Positions 8,475 through 16,793 of a stretch of 64,000 nt of DNA are shown piece after piece. How positions within the stretch are numbered: position 1 is the first letter of the stretch; each line of letters opens with the position of its first letter. Under the pieces are notes generated by a model. That model saw nothing but the letters and a program-made list of their open reading frames with translations, searched no databases and was not told the DNA's origin. Position numbers and translations under genes: made by a program. Origin of the DNA: Cyclobacterium sp. (GTDB lineage Bacteria > Bacteroidota > Bacteroidia > Cytophagales > Cyclobacteriaceae); the NCBI RefSeq assembly GCF_014762705.1, contig NZ_JABURL010000027.1, forward strand, positions 1-64,000, read 5' to 3'.

Positions 8475-8493
8475 AAATAAAAAGTACTTTTAA

Positions 8494-9114
8494 ATGAAAA
8501 ATAATTTGGATCATATACGCGATATAGCCGAGATCCGCTCCATGATGGAACGTTCCTCCAAATTCATGTCGCTTTCCGGTTGGGCAGGCATATTGGCAGG
8601 AACTTATGCGCTGATCGGAGCCTTAGTCGCGGCTAAAGTCTTTCATTTTAATCCGGTAACGATAAGCGATGCTACAGTAAATTCCGGCAGCGCGCAGCTG
8701 GTCCAATTGATTATTCTGGCACTTGTCGTACTGCTTATGGCATCCGGAACTGCCATATTTTTTTCTTACAGGAGAGCGATACAAAGAGGCGAGAAGGCAT
8801 GGAATGCTACGGCCAGACGCTTATTGACCAATATGGCTGTTCCCCTGCTCAGCGGAGCAGTAATACTTATATTTCTGCTAACCAATGGTCTTCTTGGCTT
8901 ACTCGCACCTTTCACCCTGATATTTTATGGTTTGGCTTTGTACAATGCCGGTACCTTTACTTACAAAGAAGTGAAGATTTTGGGCCTTGTTCAGTTAGGC
9001 CTGGGACTGATCAGCATCTGGCTTATAAGCTATGCGATCATCCTTTGGGCAATGGGATTTGGCCTGGCACACATCATTTACGGGATTTATATGCACAACA
9101 AGTACGAAAGGTGA
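8494..9114 (+). CDS. Polytopic membrane protein paired with a winged-helix regulator
   Basis: Protein of 206 residues with a short polar N terminus (HIRDIAEIRSMMERS) followed by five or six hydrophobic helices at about 28-48, 68-92, 113-134, 137-156, 163-184 and 186-200. No catalytic motif is visible. The next gene overlaps its stop by 4 bases, so the two products are probably made in balance. Such pairs, a small membrane protein upstream of a roughly 100-residue winged-helix protein, recur in this phylum and suggest a membrane partner that is regulated by, or regulates, the DNA-binding protein. The function is unknown. Confidence 0.75.
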   Translation: MKNNLDHIRDIAEIRSMMERSSKFMSLSGWAGILAGTYALIGALVAAKVFHFNPVTISDATVNSGSAQLVQLIILALVVLLMASGTAIFFSYRRAIQRGEKAWNATARRLLTNMAVPLLSGAVILIFLLTNGLLGLLAPFTLIFYGLALYNAGTFTYKEVKILGLVQLGLGLISIWLISYAIILWAMGFGLAHIIYGIYMHNKYER

Positions 9115-9413
9115 AAATATCAATAGATGGTTTACATAAAGCGTTTGAAAGCCGAATACGGCTCGGTATCATGTCCTCTCTGGCCGTAAATGATCAGGTA
9201 GATTTCAATTCCCTGAAGGAATTTCTTGAGCTTACTGACGGTAACCTGGCAAGCCATCTGAAAGCGCTTGAAAAGGAAAAGTTTATTGGTATAAAAAAAT
9301 CCTTTGTAGGCCGAAAACCCAATACAAAATATTTTATGACCAATGCAGGCAAAATCGCCTTTGACGGACATTTGGAAGCATTGGAAAATCTGATAAAAGG
9401 AATTTCCGAATAA
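9111..9413 (+). CDS. Winged-helix transcriptional regulator, GTG start
   Basis: DNA-binding protein of 100 residues, PF13601-like (ArsR/MarR-like fold). The core SSLAVNDQVDFNSLKEFLEL is followed by the recognition segment DGNLASHLKALEKEKFI and a wing with KSFVGRKPNTKYFMT. The start is inferred as GTG at 9111, overlapping the upstream stop in GTGA. Longer readings in this frame extend through the membrane protein gene and make no sense as protein. Its targets are unknown; the palindrome at 9504-9520, 90 bases downstream, is one candidate site. Confidence 0.82.
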   Translation: MKISIDGLHKAFESRIRLGIMSSLAVNDQVDFNSLKEFLELTDGNLASHLKALEKEKFIGIKKSFVGRKPNTKYFMTNAGKIAFDGHLEALENLIKGISE

Positions 9414-9503
9414 TTAAACCCGCTTCAAACCGGTATAAGGTAAAAACAAAAAAATTTCAATGACAACCAGAAACAAAATTGAATGATTAAACTGCGTATA
9501 ATT

Positions 9504-9520
9504 ACTTTGAATTACAAAGT
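9504..9520. promoter_or_regulatory. 17-base palindrome, possible operator
   Basis: ACTTTG (9504-9509) and CAAAGT (9515-9520) are exact reverse complements around AATTA. The size suits a dimeric winged-helix repressor, and the nearest regulator gene ends at 9413. The preceding TTACTTTG differs at one base from the -7 consensus, so the palindrome may also overlap a promoter. Confidence 0.35.
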
Positions 9521-9645
9521 TCTTTTAAATCACACCTCCTGCTTGAATGTGTTCTTCAGTATAAAAAAGCACTTCAAATAACGGATGAAACCGGGCATAA
9601 AGCAAGCAACATACGGTGGGATGATCAGGCATCCGGGATTCTTCC

Positions 9646-9675
9646 AAAAAAAAAATCCCCGAAATCGGTTCGGGG
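9646..9675 (-). terminator. Intrinsic terminator facing left, without an associated gene
   Basis: CCCCGAA (9657-9663) pairs with TTCGGGG (9669-9675) around a 5-base loop. On the minus strand the hairpin is followed by A/T and then ten T (plus A run 9646-9655), the classical intrinsic form. On the plus strand no T run follows. The only DNA that could feed it is antisense to the gene at 9746. Confidence 0.6.
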
Positions 9676-9745
9676 CAGGCAGGTTCAGGCTATCCCGGCC
9701 TATGGTGCAGGCAAGTAGTGGCAAATAAAAAACTATTATAAAAAC

Positions 9746-10999
9746 ATGAATCATATGAAAAAGGCAATCATCGAAAAGCGCAATGATCCCAGGGAGCTCG
9801 AAAAACTGTATCGGTCCAATAAAACCGCATTTAAAGAGGCATTCATTTCCGTTTACCCGCAAATCAAGGAAAGTCCCTTAGCGGAATATTGGAATGAACG
9901 ATTAAATTACTCCACTGAGGGATTTGAATGGGGCACAAGTAAGGACCTGTTTTTCCTGTTCATTCTCTGGGCAATAGCTGGCCTTATCGCCAAATTACCC
10001 GCTTTACTTCAAATTGAAGAAGATTATTTCTATGCCAGAAATATCGGTTTTATTATTTTCCCGGCATTGACAGCCTATTTTATCCGAAAAAACCAACTGC
10101 CCACAGGTAAAATTTTACCCCTTGCCTTGGGCATCATCCTGGGTCTGGTTTTTATCAATCTATTTCCCGATTTGCCGGATAGCGACACCCTGCTCCTATC
10201 CAGTATCCATATGCTTCTTTTCCTTTGGGTGATTTTGGGTTGGGCATTCAAAGGCAGGAGGGCAAGTAATCCCGGAAAATGGCTTGAATACCTAAAGTAT
10301 AATGGCGACACGATCATCATGACTGCGCTGATCCTGATGACGGGGGGACTTTTAACAGCACTTACCATCGGTCTTTTTACCACCATCGGTATCCAAATTG
10401 AGACTTTTTATTTTAATTATATTGGTATTTTCGGACTCTGTGCAGCACCCATTGCCGGCACTTACCTGACCCAAACCAACCCTCAACTCGTGGGAAAGGT
10501 GTCTCCTGTGATCGCCAAAATTTTCTCCCCATTGGTATTGGTAATGTTGCTGATATATTTGCTAACCATGATTTATTCAGGAAAAGACCCCTACAATGAC
10601 AGGGAGTTCCTATTGATTTTCAATGGCCTTTTAATCGGTGTAATGGCCATCATCTTTTTTTCGGTCTCCGAAATTGCTGCCAGCACAAAACACAAAAGGG
10701 AAATCTGGGTACTCTTGATATTATCCCTACTTACCTTAATTGTCAATGGCATCGCACTTTCCGCCATCCTATTCCGGATTTCTGAGTGGGGCATTACCCC
10801 AAACAGGGCAGCTGTCCTGGGCGGCAATGTGTTGATTTTAATCCACCTGCTGATGGTTACTTTCCACCTTTACCGGGTCATTGCCAGACAGGGACAAATA
10901 ACACAAGTAGGGAAAGCGATTGGCATTTACATTCCGGTATATTTTATCTGGAGCATAATCGTCACCTTTCTTTTCCCCTGGTTATTTGGGTTTGGCTGA
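9746..10999 (+). CDS. Polytopic membrane protein, DUF4153-like
   Basis: Protein of 417 residues with a hydrophilic N-terminal segment (about 1-70) followed by around eleven transmembrane helices, for example LFFLFILWAIAGLIAKL and VSPVIAKIFSPLVLVML. The arrangement resembles the DUF4153 family of uncharacterised inner-membrane proteins. No active-site motif is seen. Two in-frame ATG codons (9746 and 9755) are possible starts. It stands alone between a 330-base and a 680-base gap. Membrane protein is certain; the family call is moderate and the function unknown. Confidence 0.7.
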   Translation: MNHMKKAIIEKRNDPRELEKLYRSNKTAFKEAFISVYPQIKESPLAEYWNERLNYSTEGFEWGTSKDLFFLFILWAIAGLIAKLPALLQIEEDYFYARNIGFIIFPALTAYFIRKNQLPTGKILPLALGIILGLVFINLFPDLPDSDTLLLSSIHMLLFLWVILGWAFKGRRASNPGKWLEYLKYNGDTIIMTALILMTGGLLTALTIGLFTTIGIQIETFYFNYIGIFGLCAAPIAGTYLTQTNPQLVGKVSPVIAKIFSPLVLVMLLIYLLTMIYSGKDPYNDREFLLIFNGLLIGVMAIIFFSVSEIAASTKHKREIWVLLILSLLTLIVNGIALSAILFRISEWGITPNRAAVLGGNVLILIHLLMVTFHLYRVIARQGQITQVGKAIGIYIPVYFIWSIIVTFLFPWLFGFG

Positions 11000-11240
11000 T
11001 AAAAACTGTGTTTAAAGAGATAGTTGATATAAAAGGGAAAAATTTGTATTTTGATTTACGTATTCTTCCCCAACTATGCCAGGAGAAATAAACCTACAAT
11101 CACCTCAAATAGAAACCAATATCAATTATTCAAAAGAAATTATTATATATTAAAAAATTAACCTGCCTGAGATTAATCATTTGTTAATCAAGCCATGTAA
11201 ATACGGTTTTTGCACCCGTACCTCCTGCCTTTTTGGGTAA

Positions 11241-11462
11241 ATGGCTTTTGGGGCCTGTGAAACGAAGAAGGAACTTCCCTTTGAAATAGAACGCAAGTTA
11301 TTCCTTGAACTGGTACAAACCTTTGCAGGTATTGAAGGTAGCCGCATTTAGCAGGTCCCCATACAGGAGGTCAGCGATCTGGTACTGACCATCGAAGAAG
11401 AGAATGGGTCAGCATCAGACTATTCCCTTAAGACCATTCCAGTACTTTGCTTTGAAGGTTAA
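11241..11462 (+). pseudogene. Possible remnant of a small lipoprotein gene
   Basis: A frame beginning MAFGACETKKELPF runs to a TAG at 11349-11351 and continues in the same frame (QVPIQEVSDLVLTIEEENG) to TAA at 11460-11462. A stop (TAA) lies immediately before the ATG, so any signal peptide has been lost or frame-shifted. The GAC-ETKKE stretch looks like the residues just after a lipoprotein signal peptide. Codon choice resembles the neighbours. The parent family is not recognised; it could also be a chance open stretch. Confidence 0.3.
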
Positions 11463-11622
11463 CTCATTGTATGAGGAATTAACACTTCCTCAGGAAAATT
11501 TTGGAAAAGCTTTGTAAGCAGGATTTTTGCAATGCCGCCCCTTTTACGGAACAGCTATTCAATTCCAATAGCGGTCACCTTTTGAAGCAAACATTTATAA
11601 GGGTGACAAAGGCTGTAAATTG

Positions 11623-11650
11623 AAAAAAATAATCCTATTTTAAAATAGGA
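11623..11650 (-). terminator. Terminator of the SpoIIAA-like gene
   Basis: On the minus strand TCCTATT and AATAGGA (plus 11633-11650) form a 7-base stem with a TTAA loop, followed by TTATTTTTTT. It lies 28 bases past the stop of the gene at 11679-12083. Confidence 0.5.
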
Positions 11651-11678
11651 CCTAACCTACCCTAGCCAAATGGGAACA

Positions 11679-12083
11679 TCAATTTCCCAAAACTTTTCTG
11701 TTTTTGGAAGGCTCCTCCATCTCAACTTGATCAGATAACCAGGACAGGGCCTTTAATTTTTCTGATGGGGCATAATACCTGACCTCCCTGAAGCCAAATT
11801 TTGTCACAATATCCATCCTGGGTATTTCCCAATCGCCATTTCCTACCAGGGCTATTCTACTGAAATTACAGAAATGGCTGGTATCGAATTTCATTTCCTC
11901 CCAAAATGATTGAAAAGCTTCCAGATCAAATTCCTCCATCTCCATGTAAAAAAAAGCCTCCCCATTAGAAGTTATTTTGTGGTTTAGCAAGGGCAAGAGC
12001 TTTGAATAATCTTCATGGGTGATGTTTTCCATTATTTTGACGGCGATAATTTTTCCCTCAGTTGGACCTAATATTGTTAACAT
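11679..12083 (-). CDS. SpoIIAA/STAS-like domain protein
   Basis: Cytoplasmic protein of 134 residues resembling the SpoIIAA-like family (PF11964). It begins with a beta strand (GKIIAVKIMENITHEDYSKL) and contains the typical stretch FFYMEMEEFDLEAFQSFWEE followed by RIALVGNGDWE. Members are stand-alone STAS-fold proteins of unknown role, sometimes suggested to bind lipids or nucleotides. There is no anti-sigma factor or kinase nearby, so a partner-switching role cannot be inferred. It is transcribed alone and ends at the hairpin at 11623-11650. Confidence 0.75.
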   Translation of the reverse strand: MLTILGPTEGKIIAVKIMENITHEDYSKLLPLLNHKITSNGEAFFYMEMEEFDLEAFQSFWEEMKFDTSHFCNFSRIALVGNGDWEIPRMDIVTKFGFREVRYYAPSEKLKALSWLSDQVEMEEPSKNRKVLGN

Positions 12084-12220
12084 GGTTTGGGTTTTCTGTA
12101 TTTGATTTTATGATTGATGTAAATATCCTTTGGTTTATTTACCCTCCACTTATATGACAAAAAAAGTGAAGCACATTTATTAAAGGTTAAACTCGTAATA
12201 AAGCCGGGAAGGCCGAAAAA

Positions 12221-12625
12221 TCAGGAAAGATAACTTCTCCAGGAATGGTGAAGCACAAAAAGCAAAACGTGGCTCCGATTGAAATATTTAATCTCCAATT
12301 GATTTAAGAAAAGCCAATGGAGATTATTTCCACTCTTCCCCAGGGACTGAAACAGATCAAATCCATGAGAATCCTCCCATTTTTTTTCATCGGTAATTTC
12401 TCTTGAATCTTCTTCCCCCATGGGCAATGGATCGTTACCATAGGGGCCAGGGAAAAGAAAGGGACTGTCACCTATCTGACTGACTTTGGTCAGGGCCCTA
12501 TTATGCTCTCCCAGGGAAATACCTTGCCTGGATGAGCCTGCATACAAGACAACCAACAATCCCAAAAGTATACCGATGGAATATTTAGGAAGCCTTGTAA
12601 TTTGTTTAATTGTACGGTTAATCAA
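12221..12625 (-). CDS. Small single-span membrane protein, uncharacterised
   Basis: Protein of 134 residues with one transmembrane or signal-anchor helix at about 16-31 (SIGILLGLLVVLYAG), a proline- and acid-rich middle (about 55-85) and a C terminus ending LLFVLHHSWRSYLS. The only upstream start in frame is TTG at 12625, since a TAA lies two codons before it. No family was recognised. The gap to the SpoIIAA-like gene (137 bases) leaves room for separate transcription. The hydrophobic start followed by a compositionally normal domain supports a real gene, but it remains a prediction. Confidence 0.5.
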   Translation of the reverse strand: MINRTIKQITRLPKYSIGILLGLLVVLYAGSSRQGISLGEHNRALTKVSQIGDSPFLFPGPYGNDPLPMGEEDSREITDEKKWEDSHGFDLFQSLGKSGNNLHWLFLNQLEIKYFNRSHVLLFVLHHSWRSYLS

Positions 12626-12936
12626 TCCTTACAGGGAAAATAATTATTTGAATCCTGTAAATGTATCATTTTTCCTTGTGCTTGCCAACAAATATGGTTG
12701 TTTAGGGATGAAATCCGATGGGAATAGTTAAAATAATAAATTTATAATATCATTACCGAATAATCTTTAAACACCCATTGCAATTAACCAGCGGGCTGTC
12801 AAGGTTTGCGCTACATTTCAGATCTGAGCTCCATAAATAAAAAAAGAGCACCATTCACATGATGCTCCTTTGCATGGTAGTACATAAATATTCCCGACAA
12901 AACAATACGCATCATTTTGTCAATAAATCTTAAAGA
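12626..12936. other. Intergenic region, only the sodC terminator recognised
   Basis: A/T-rich gap of about 310 bases. It contains the minus-strand terminator at 12839-12867 and presumably the promoter of the small membrane protein gene; no clear consensus promoter was seen. Confidence 0.5.
12839..12867 (-). terminator. Terminator of sodC
   Basis: GAGCACCAT (12846-12854) pairs with ATGATGCTC (12859-12867) with one mismatch. Read on the minus strand, the stem is followed by a run of T (plus A-rich 12839-12845). It lies about 70 bases past the sodC stop. Confidence 0.6.
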
Positions 12937-13536
12937 TCAAGATCCAGCCTGGATCACTCCACAAGCTACTCTTGAACCAGCTGCGCCAGAAGGTTGAGAG
13001 GTGAAGTCATCCGCATCAGCGTGAATGATCACTGCTTTGTTGAGGATATCACTGCTTCCGCCATCCCCAATAGTCCAGCCTTCAACTTCCATTTCGACAG
13101 CACCTACACCATCTTCTCCAACGACCATATTGTCAATATCACCACTATGGTATTCATCTTCTCCACGCTTTCCGTGAGGGTCATCAGTTGGATTCCAGTG
13201 TCCACCTGCCGAGGTGGCATCTGCAGCACTGCAATCTCCATTTTCATGAAGGTGAAGGGCATGCTCTCCTTCTGAAAGATTTTCTACCTGGATTACCAGG
13301 CGAACCTTACCATTCTCCAATTCAGTAAAGGTTGCTGACCCGCTGACATTGCTTCCACTAGCTCCGGAAATCACAGCCACTGCAGACTGAAGCTCCATAG
13401 ATTCAGTATTGTTTTCACTGTCCATAATTTCCACTTCTTCAATCGTCTCTTCGTTGGAATTGGTACTTCCAGATCCACAAGCGAAGGAAATTGATGCAAT
13501 TCCTACAAGTAATATGTAATTCAGATGTTTTAACAT
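12937..13536 (-). CDS. Cu-Zn superoxide dismutase, lipoprotein form
   Basis: Converts superoxide to peroxide and oxygen outside the cytoplasm. The signal peptide ends in the lipobox SFAC with Cys20, followed by an acidic linker (about 24-50). The dismutase domain covers about 51-197. Copper and zinc ligands are visible: His95 and His97 (HLHENGDC), His113 (GGHWNP), His121 (PHG), His130 and Asp133 (YHSGDIDN) and His172 (IIHADADDF). Cys102 and Cys192 would form the structural disulfide, and Arg189 in GSRVACGVI is the guiding arginine. All key residues are present. It is transcribed alone with its own terminator. Confidence 0.95.
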   Translation of the reverse strand: MLKHLNYILLVGIASISFACGSGSTNSNEETIEEVEIMDSENNTESMELQSAVAVISGASGSNVSGSATFTELENGKVRLVIQVENLSEGEHALHLHENGDCSAADATSAGGHWNPTDDPHGKRGEDEYHSGDIDNMVVGEDGVGAVEMEVEGWTIGDGGSSDILNKAVIIHADADDFTSQPSGAAGSRVACGVIQAGS

Positions 13537-13893
13537 AATTAAAGCATTTAATTTTGTTGATACGCTAATCCCCGAAAAAAATGTGCCAAGTCTTAATTAG
13601 ACTCTATATTCTTTAAAAAAACAGCAAAAAATCTTGACAATTGGATCAGGTTGAAGCACCCTTGCCAGGATCAATCGTTTTATTTTGACAAATTATTCCA
13701 CCCGACCAGTTTTCAACCTCGCCATATTTGCTGGTATCAGCCTGTTTTTTGAAACATTTTGTCAATTTGAAATAATTGGCATTTATTAATTGGACGAGGT
13801 TAAAAATACAGAAAAGAAAAACCGATTTTCTTTATTATCCAATTTTATCCCATATTTTTGATAGTACCATTCACAGTCAACTGTTACATTATC
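13537..13893. other. Divergent intergenic region between sodC and a ureidoglycolate-lyase-like gene
   Basis: About 350 bases serving both divergent genes. A -7 element TATTTTTG is present at 13853-13860 for the plus-strand gene. No consensus promoter was found for sodC. Nothing else was recognised. Confidence 0.45.
13853..13860 (+). promoter_or_regulatory. -7 promoter element
   Basis: TATTTTTG matches TAnnTTTG; only a weak TTTC lies 22 bases upstream as -33. Transcription would start near 13867, which excludes the ATG at 13858 and supports the ATG at 13894 as start of the following gene. Confidence 0.4.
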
Positions 13894-14541
13894 ATGCTAT
13901 TAGATTATCAGCACCCCAAAATACCTGCAGGAATAAAACATGTTGAGGTTCCTGTAATTCAAGCAACAGAAAAATCCCTGCAGGGATATGGAAAACTTGT
14001 CAGGAAAGAGGAATATTTAAACTATCCCATTGAGATTGTCCGCTGGCCTGCTTCTGGTACCCGGGTGGTAGACGAAGACACAGGAGATGAGGCAGGAACA
14101 GTATCAGGTGACTTTGATTTTTACTGGGAAGGAGATTTTTTCAAAGGGAAAAACCATGCTGTAAATTCCGAGTACCTCTTTGGATGGAGCAAGGCACCTG
14201 AAAAAGCAAGTGCCTCAGGCACAGAAGAACCTGAACGGGTGATGCTTTGGCACGCCAACTATCATCCGGATGGTGGTCAGCTGTTTTTTCCTTTGGAAGG
14301 AAAAACCTTCATTTCACCACTCGCTTTGCCAGGGGATTCGGTTACTCCAGGGGATTTCAAAGCCTTTCGGGTTGAGAATGGATTGGGCTTATACATCCAT
14401 CCAAATGTATGGCATGAAGCCATAATACCTCTAGAGAAAAAGGCCAGGTTTTATGATGAACAGGGTGCTGTTCATGCCAGGGTCAGCGTCCATTTCCCCA
14501 ACGAATTTGGGGTCCTACTCAGTATTCCTTTGAAACGGTAA
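13894..14541 (+). CDS. Ureidoglycolate-lyase-like cupin protein
   Basis: Cytoplasmic protein of 215 residues resembling the ureidoglycolate lyase (AllA) family, a small beta-barrel enzyme that splits ureidoglycolate in allantoin breakdown. Suggestive stretches are EIVRWPASGTRVVDEDTG near the N terminus and LGLYIHPNVWHEAIIPLE, which corresponds to the family's conserved metal or substrate-binding histidine segment. No other allantoin genes are nearby, so the physiological substrate is uncertain. ATG 13894 is preferred over 13858 because of the promoter position. Fold assignment moderate, exact activity weak. Confidence 0.6.
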   Translation: MLLDYQHPKIPAGIKHVEVPVIQATEKSLQGYGKLVRKEEYLNYPIEIVRWPASGTRVVDEDTGDEAGTVSGDFDFYWEGDFFKGKNHAVNSEYLFGWSKAPEKASASGTEEPERVMLWHANYHPDGGQLFFPLEGKTFISPLALPGDSVTPGDFKAFRVENGLGLYIHPNVWHEAIIPLEKKARFYDEQGAVHARVSVHFPNEFGVLLSIPLKR

Positions 14542-14575
14542 ATCCGGGGTTGTCATAAGCCAATCTTTATGAGAC

Positions 14576-16696
14576 ATGTATCTGCTGTATTTCTTTCTGG
14601 TCTTTTTGGGCAAAATCACATTTTCAAATCTTCGTGAAGTCCCTGCCATACCAACCCCTAACTCCAATACCATACAGGAAAATTTTAACCGGAGCTGCAC
14701 GAAAGGCCTCCCGCCGGGTTGGGCCGTATACGGGCTGACAGGCAACCAAACCTGGACCTGTACCACTTATGGTCATAAAGCCATTCAAACGGATAATGGA
14801 ATTTCATATGCCTTACAAATCAACGGCTACGCTGGAAAAGCAGAAGAAAATGAAAGTTGGCTGATCAGCCCGGTTTACGACTTAAGCCATTTCCAGTTTC
14901 CATTACTTTCTTTTTATAGCAGGGTAGCATTTGACGGGCCTCGTCCCCAACTTTTTATTTCCACAGATTATGAGGAGGGGGACCCCAATGCTGGCACCTG
15001 GACAGCCCTGGGCGACCGCTTTGCGAGAGGGGATCACTGGACGCATTCCGGAAAAATCAATCTGGCCAGTTATAAGTCAAAGATGATTAGACTTGCCCTC
15101 GTGTATTTCTCTTCTCCGGAAAAAGGAGCCGCCCGTTGGACTATAGACGACTGGACCATCACCAATGCAGACCAACCTCCGGCCCCCTTTCTCAATACCA
15201 ACCTGGAAAACACTGCCTACATGCATTTTGAGACGGTGCAAGCAGGTCAATCCGGCACTGACCTTAAAAGTTTTGAGTTTTTGTTATCAGACCCTACAGG
15301 AGAATTGACCATTCGGGTAAATGAGGGTTTTGGCATTTCCAAAACGCAAAACGGATTTTCCCAGCAACTTTCCTATACCGCCGAGGAAGCGGTCCGGAAC
15401 AATACTTTATGGATTCGGTTCGAACCCCAAACGGAAGGAGCCTTTCATGGACCGGTCTCCTTCTCATTCGCAGATAGTATCCAACAGGTCTCATTCCTTT
15501 CCGGATCTACCATAAATCAGGAAGAAACATTGGATATTGTTACCTGGAACATCGCCTGGTTTGGCTCGGACCTCCCCTACCAGGGGCCGGAGGATCCCGG
15601 GAGGCAATTGGAAAATGTCAGCCAATTAATCAGGGCCATGGATGCTGACATTTATGCCCTGCAAGAAATAACCAATCTGGATCAATTCCAAAAACTGGTA
15701 GCTTCACTGGAAGGCTATGAAGCCGAGATTTCCCCCGCCGCTTCCTATGGAGCATCGGATTTTGACGCAGCGCAAAAACTGGCTTTTCTCTATAAAACGT
15801 CCACCGTAATCCCTATTACCTCCAGGGTTCTGCTTCAAGGTGTTACTTCCGAAGACATCGGGCACTACCCTGCTGAACCAAATCGCTTTTGGGCCAGTGG
15901 CAGACTTCCATTTCTAATGGAAGCAGAAACCCGGGTGGGTGGGATCCAGCAAACCTTGTCCCTGGTCAATCTCCATGCCCGATCCAATGGAGGTGGGGAA
16001 AGTGCTGCTAATCCAAGGTATGCCATGAGGAAATTTGACGCAACAGTATTAAAGGATTCCCTGGATCAGTATTACGGAACCGAAGCCCTCCTTATCCTTG
16101 GAGATTTGAATGATGACCTCGATAAAACAATAGCCGATACCAATGCCTTCACCGTATCCGGCTCCGAAACTTCATTTATCCGTTTTATGCTTGACAAGGA
16201 AAATTATTTCCCGGCTACCCTGGTTCTGACACAGGCGGGTTTAAGGTCTTACATTTTATCGGACAATATCATTGACCACATCATCCTCAGCAATGAATTG
16301 GCTGAAAGTTATCTTTCCCAGTCTGCAAGAATAGTAGTGCCGGAGGATGGCATAGCAAACTTCCTGAACAATACCTCAGACCACCTGCCGGTAAAAATAC
16401 GGCTAGACCTGAAAAAGAACCTGGCGAACAACCTGATTTTGGGACTTCCGGAAGAAATAAATACCAGCGGCATCAGCATATATCCCAATCCGGTAAATCA
16501 AACGCTATTTGTCCGGCTTAAAGAACAAAAGCACCAGGTAAGTTTAATCAATCCAATGGGAAAAATCATCCAAACCCGGTCCGGCCAGGACGGAATGATT
16601 ACTTTTGATGTTTCCATGCTCCCAAGAGGGCTTTACCTTTTACATATCACAAGAGAAGAGTCCAGGAACATCTATAAAAAAATAATAGTCAGGTAA
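14576..16696 (+). CDS. Secreted endonuclease/exonuclease/phosphatase-family protein with type IX sorting tail
   Basis: Exported multidomain protein of 706 residues. An N-terminal hydrophobic segment (about 1-16) acts as signal. Residues about 30-200 resemble the choice-of-anchor J / cleaved-adhesin jelly roll (LPPGWAVYGLTGNQTWTC ... WLISPVYDL). Residues about 325-620 carry the metal-dependent nuclease core: VTWNIAWFG, ALQEIT, LVNLHARSN, LILGDLNDDL and TSDHLPVKI. The last 65 residues (SIYPNPVNQTLFV ... LPRGLYLLHI ... KKIIVR) are a type IX secretion sorting domain, so the nuclease is probably released or anchored on the cell surface. All catalytic motifs look intact. A role in extracellular DNA or phosphate scavenging is inferred. 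Confidence 0.85.
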   Translation: MYLLYFFLVFLGKITFSNLREVPAIPTPNSNTIQENFNRSCTKGLPPGWAVYGLTGNQTWTCTTYGHKAIQTDNGISYALQINGYAGKAEENESWLISPVYDLSHFQFPLLSFYSRVAFDGPRPQLFISTDYEEGDPNAGTWTALGDRFARGDHWTHSGKINLASYKSKMIRLALVYFSSPEKGAARWTIDDWTITNADQPPAPFLNTNLENTAYMHFETVQAGQSGTDLKSFEFLLSDPTGELTIRVNEGFGISKTQNGFSQQLSYTAEEAVRNNTLWIRFEPQTEGAFHGPVSFSFADSIQQVSFLSGSTINQEETLDIVTWNIAWFGSDLPYQGPEDPGRQLENVSQLIRAMDADIYALQEITNLDQFQKLVASLEGYEAEISPAASYGASDFDAAQKLAFLYKTSTVIPITSRVLLQGVTSEDIGHYPAEPNRFWASGRLPFLMEAETRVGGIQQTLSLVNLHARSNGGGESAANPRYAMRKFDATVLKDSLDQYYGTEALLILGDLNDDLDKTIADTNAFTVSGSETSFIRFMLDKENYFPATLVLTQAGLRSYILSDNIIDHIILSNELAESYLSQSARIVVPEDGIANFLNNTSDHLPVKIRLDLKKNLANNLILGLPEEINTSGISIYPNPVNQTLFVRLKEQKHQVSLINPMGKIIQTRSGQDGMITFDVSMLPRGLYLLHITREESRNIYKKIIVR

Positions 16697-16732
16697 GCAA
16701 AACTCAGGAAATTGATCCGCTGTCCTGTAAAA

Positions 16733-16769
16733 AGACCGGCCACTCATGCTTCTCACAAATGGCCGGTCT
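16733..16769. terminator. Hairpin between convergent genes
   Basis: AGACCGGCCA (16733-16742) and TGGCCGGTCT (16760-16769) form a perfect 10-base stem with a 17-base loop. It lies between the stops of the nuclease gene (plus) and the small membrane gene (minus) and can serve both. T runs are weak on both sides. Confidence 0.5.
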
Positions 16770-16793
16770 GAACCAACAAATAAAACAAAAAAA

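Larger units (their letters stand above)
9414..9745. other. Intergenic region with a palindrome and an orphan minus-strand terminator
   Basis: No coding frame of its own. It holds the palindrome at 9504-9520 and a terminator-like hairpin at 9646-9675 that reads in the minus direction although no minus-strand gene lies upstream of it. Confidence 0.45.
11000..11678. other. Long gap containing a gene remnant
   Basis: About 680 bases with no intact gene. A coding-like remnant with an in-frame stop lies at 11241-11462, and a minus-strand terminator at 11623-11650. The first 200 bases are A/T-rich with nothing recognised. Confidence 0.5.

Noticed and set aside
8799-9110. Upstream extension of the winged-helix frame as a longer protein
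   Set aside because: This part lies inside the membrane protein gene and has no protein-like pattern; the regulator starts at the GTG at 9111.
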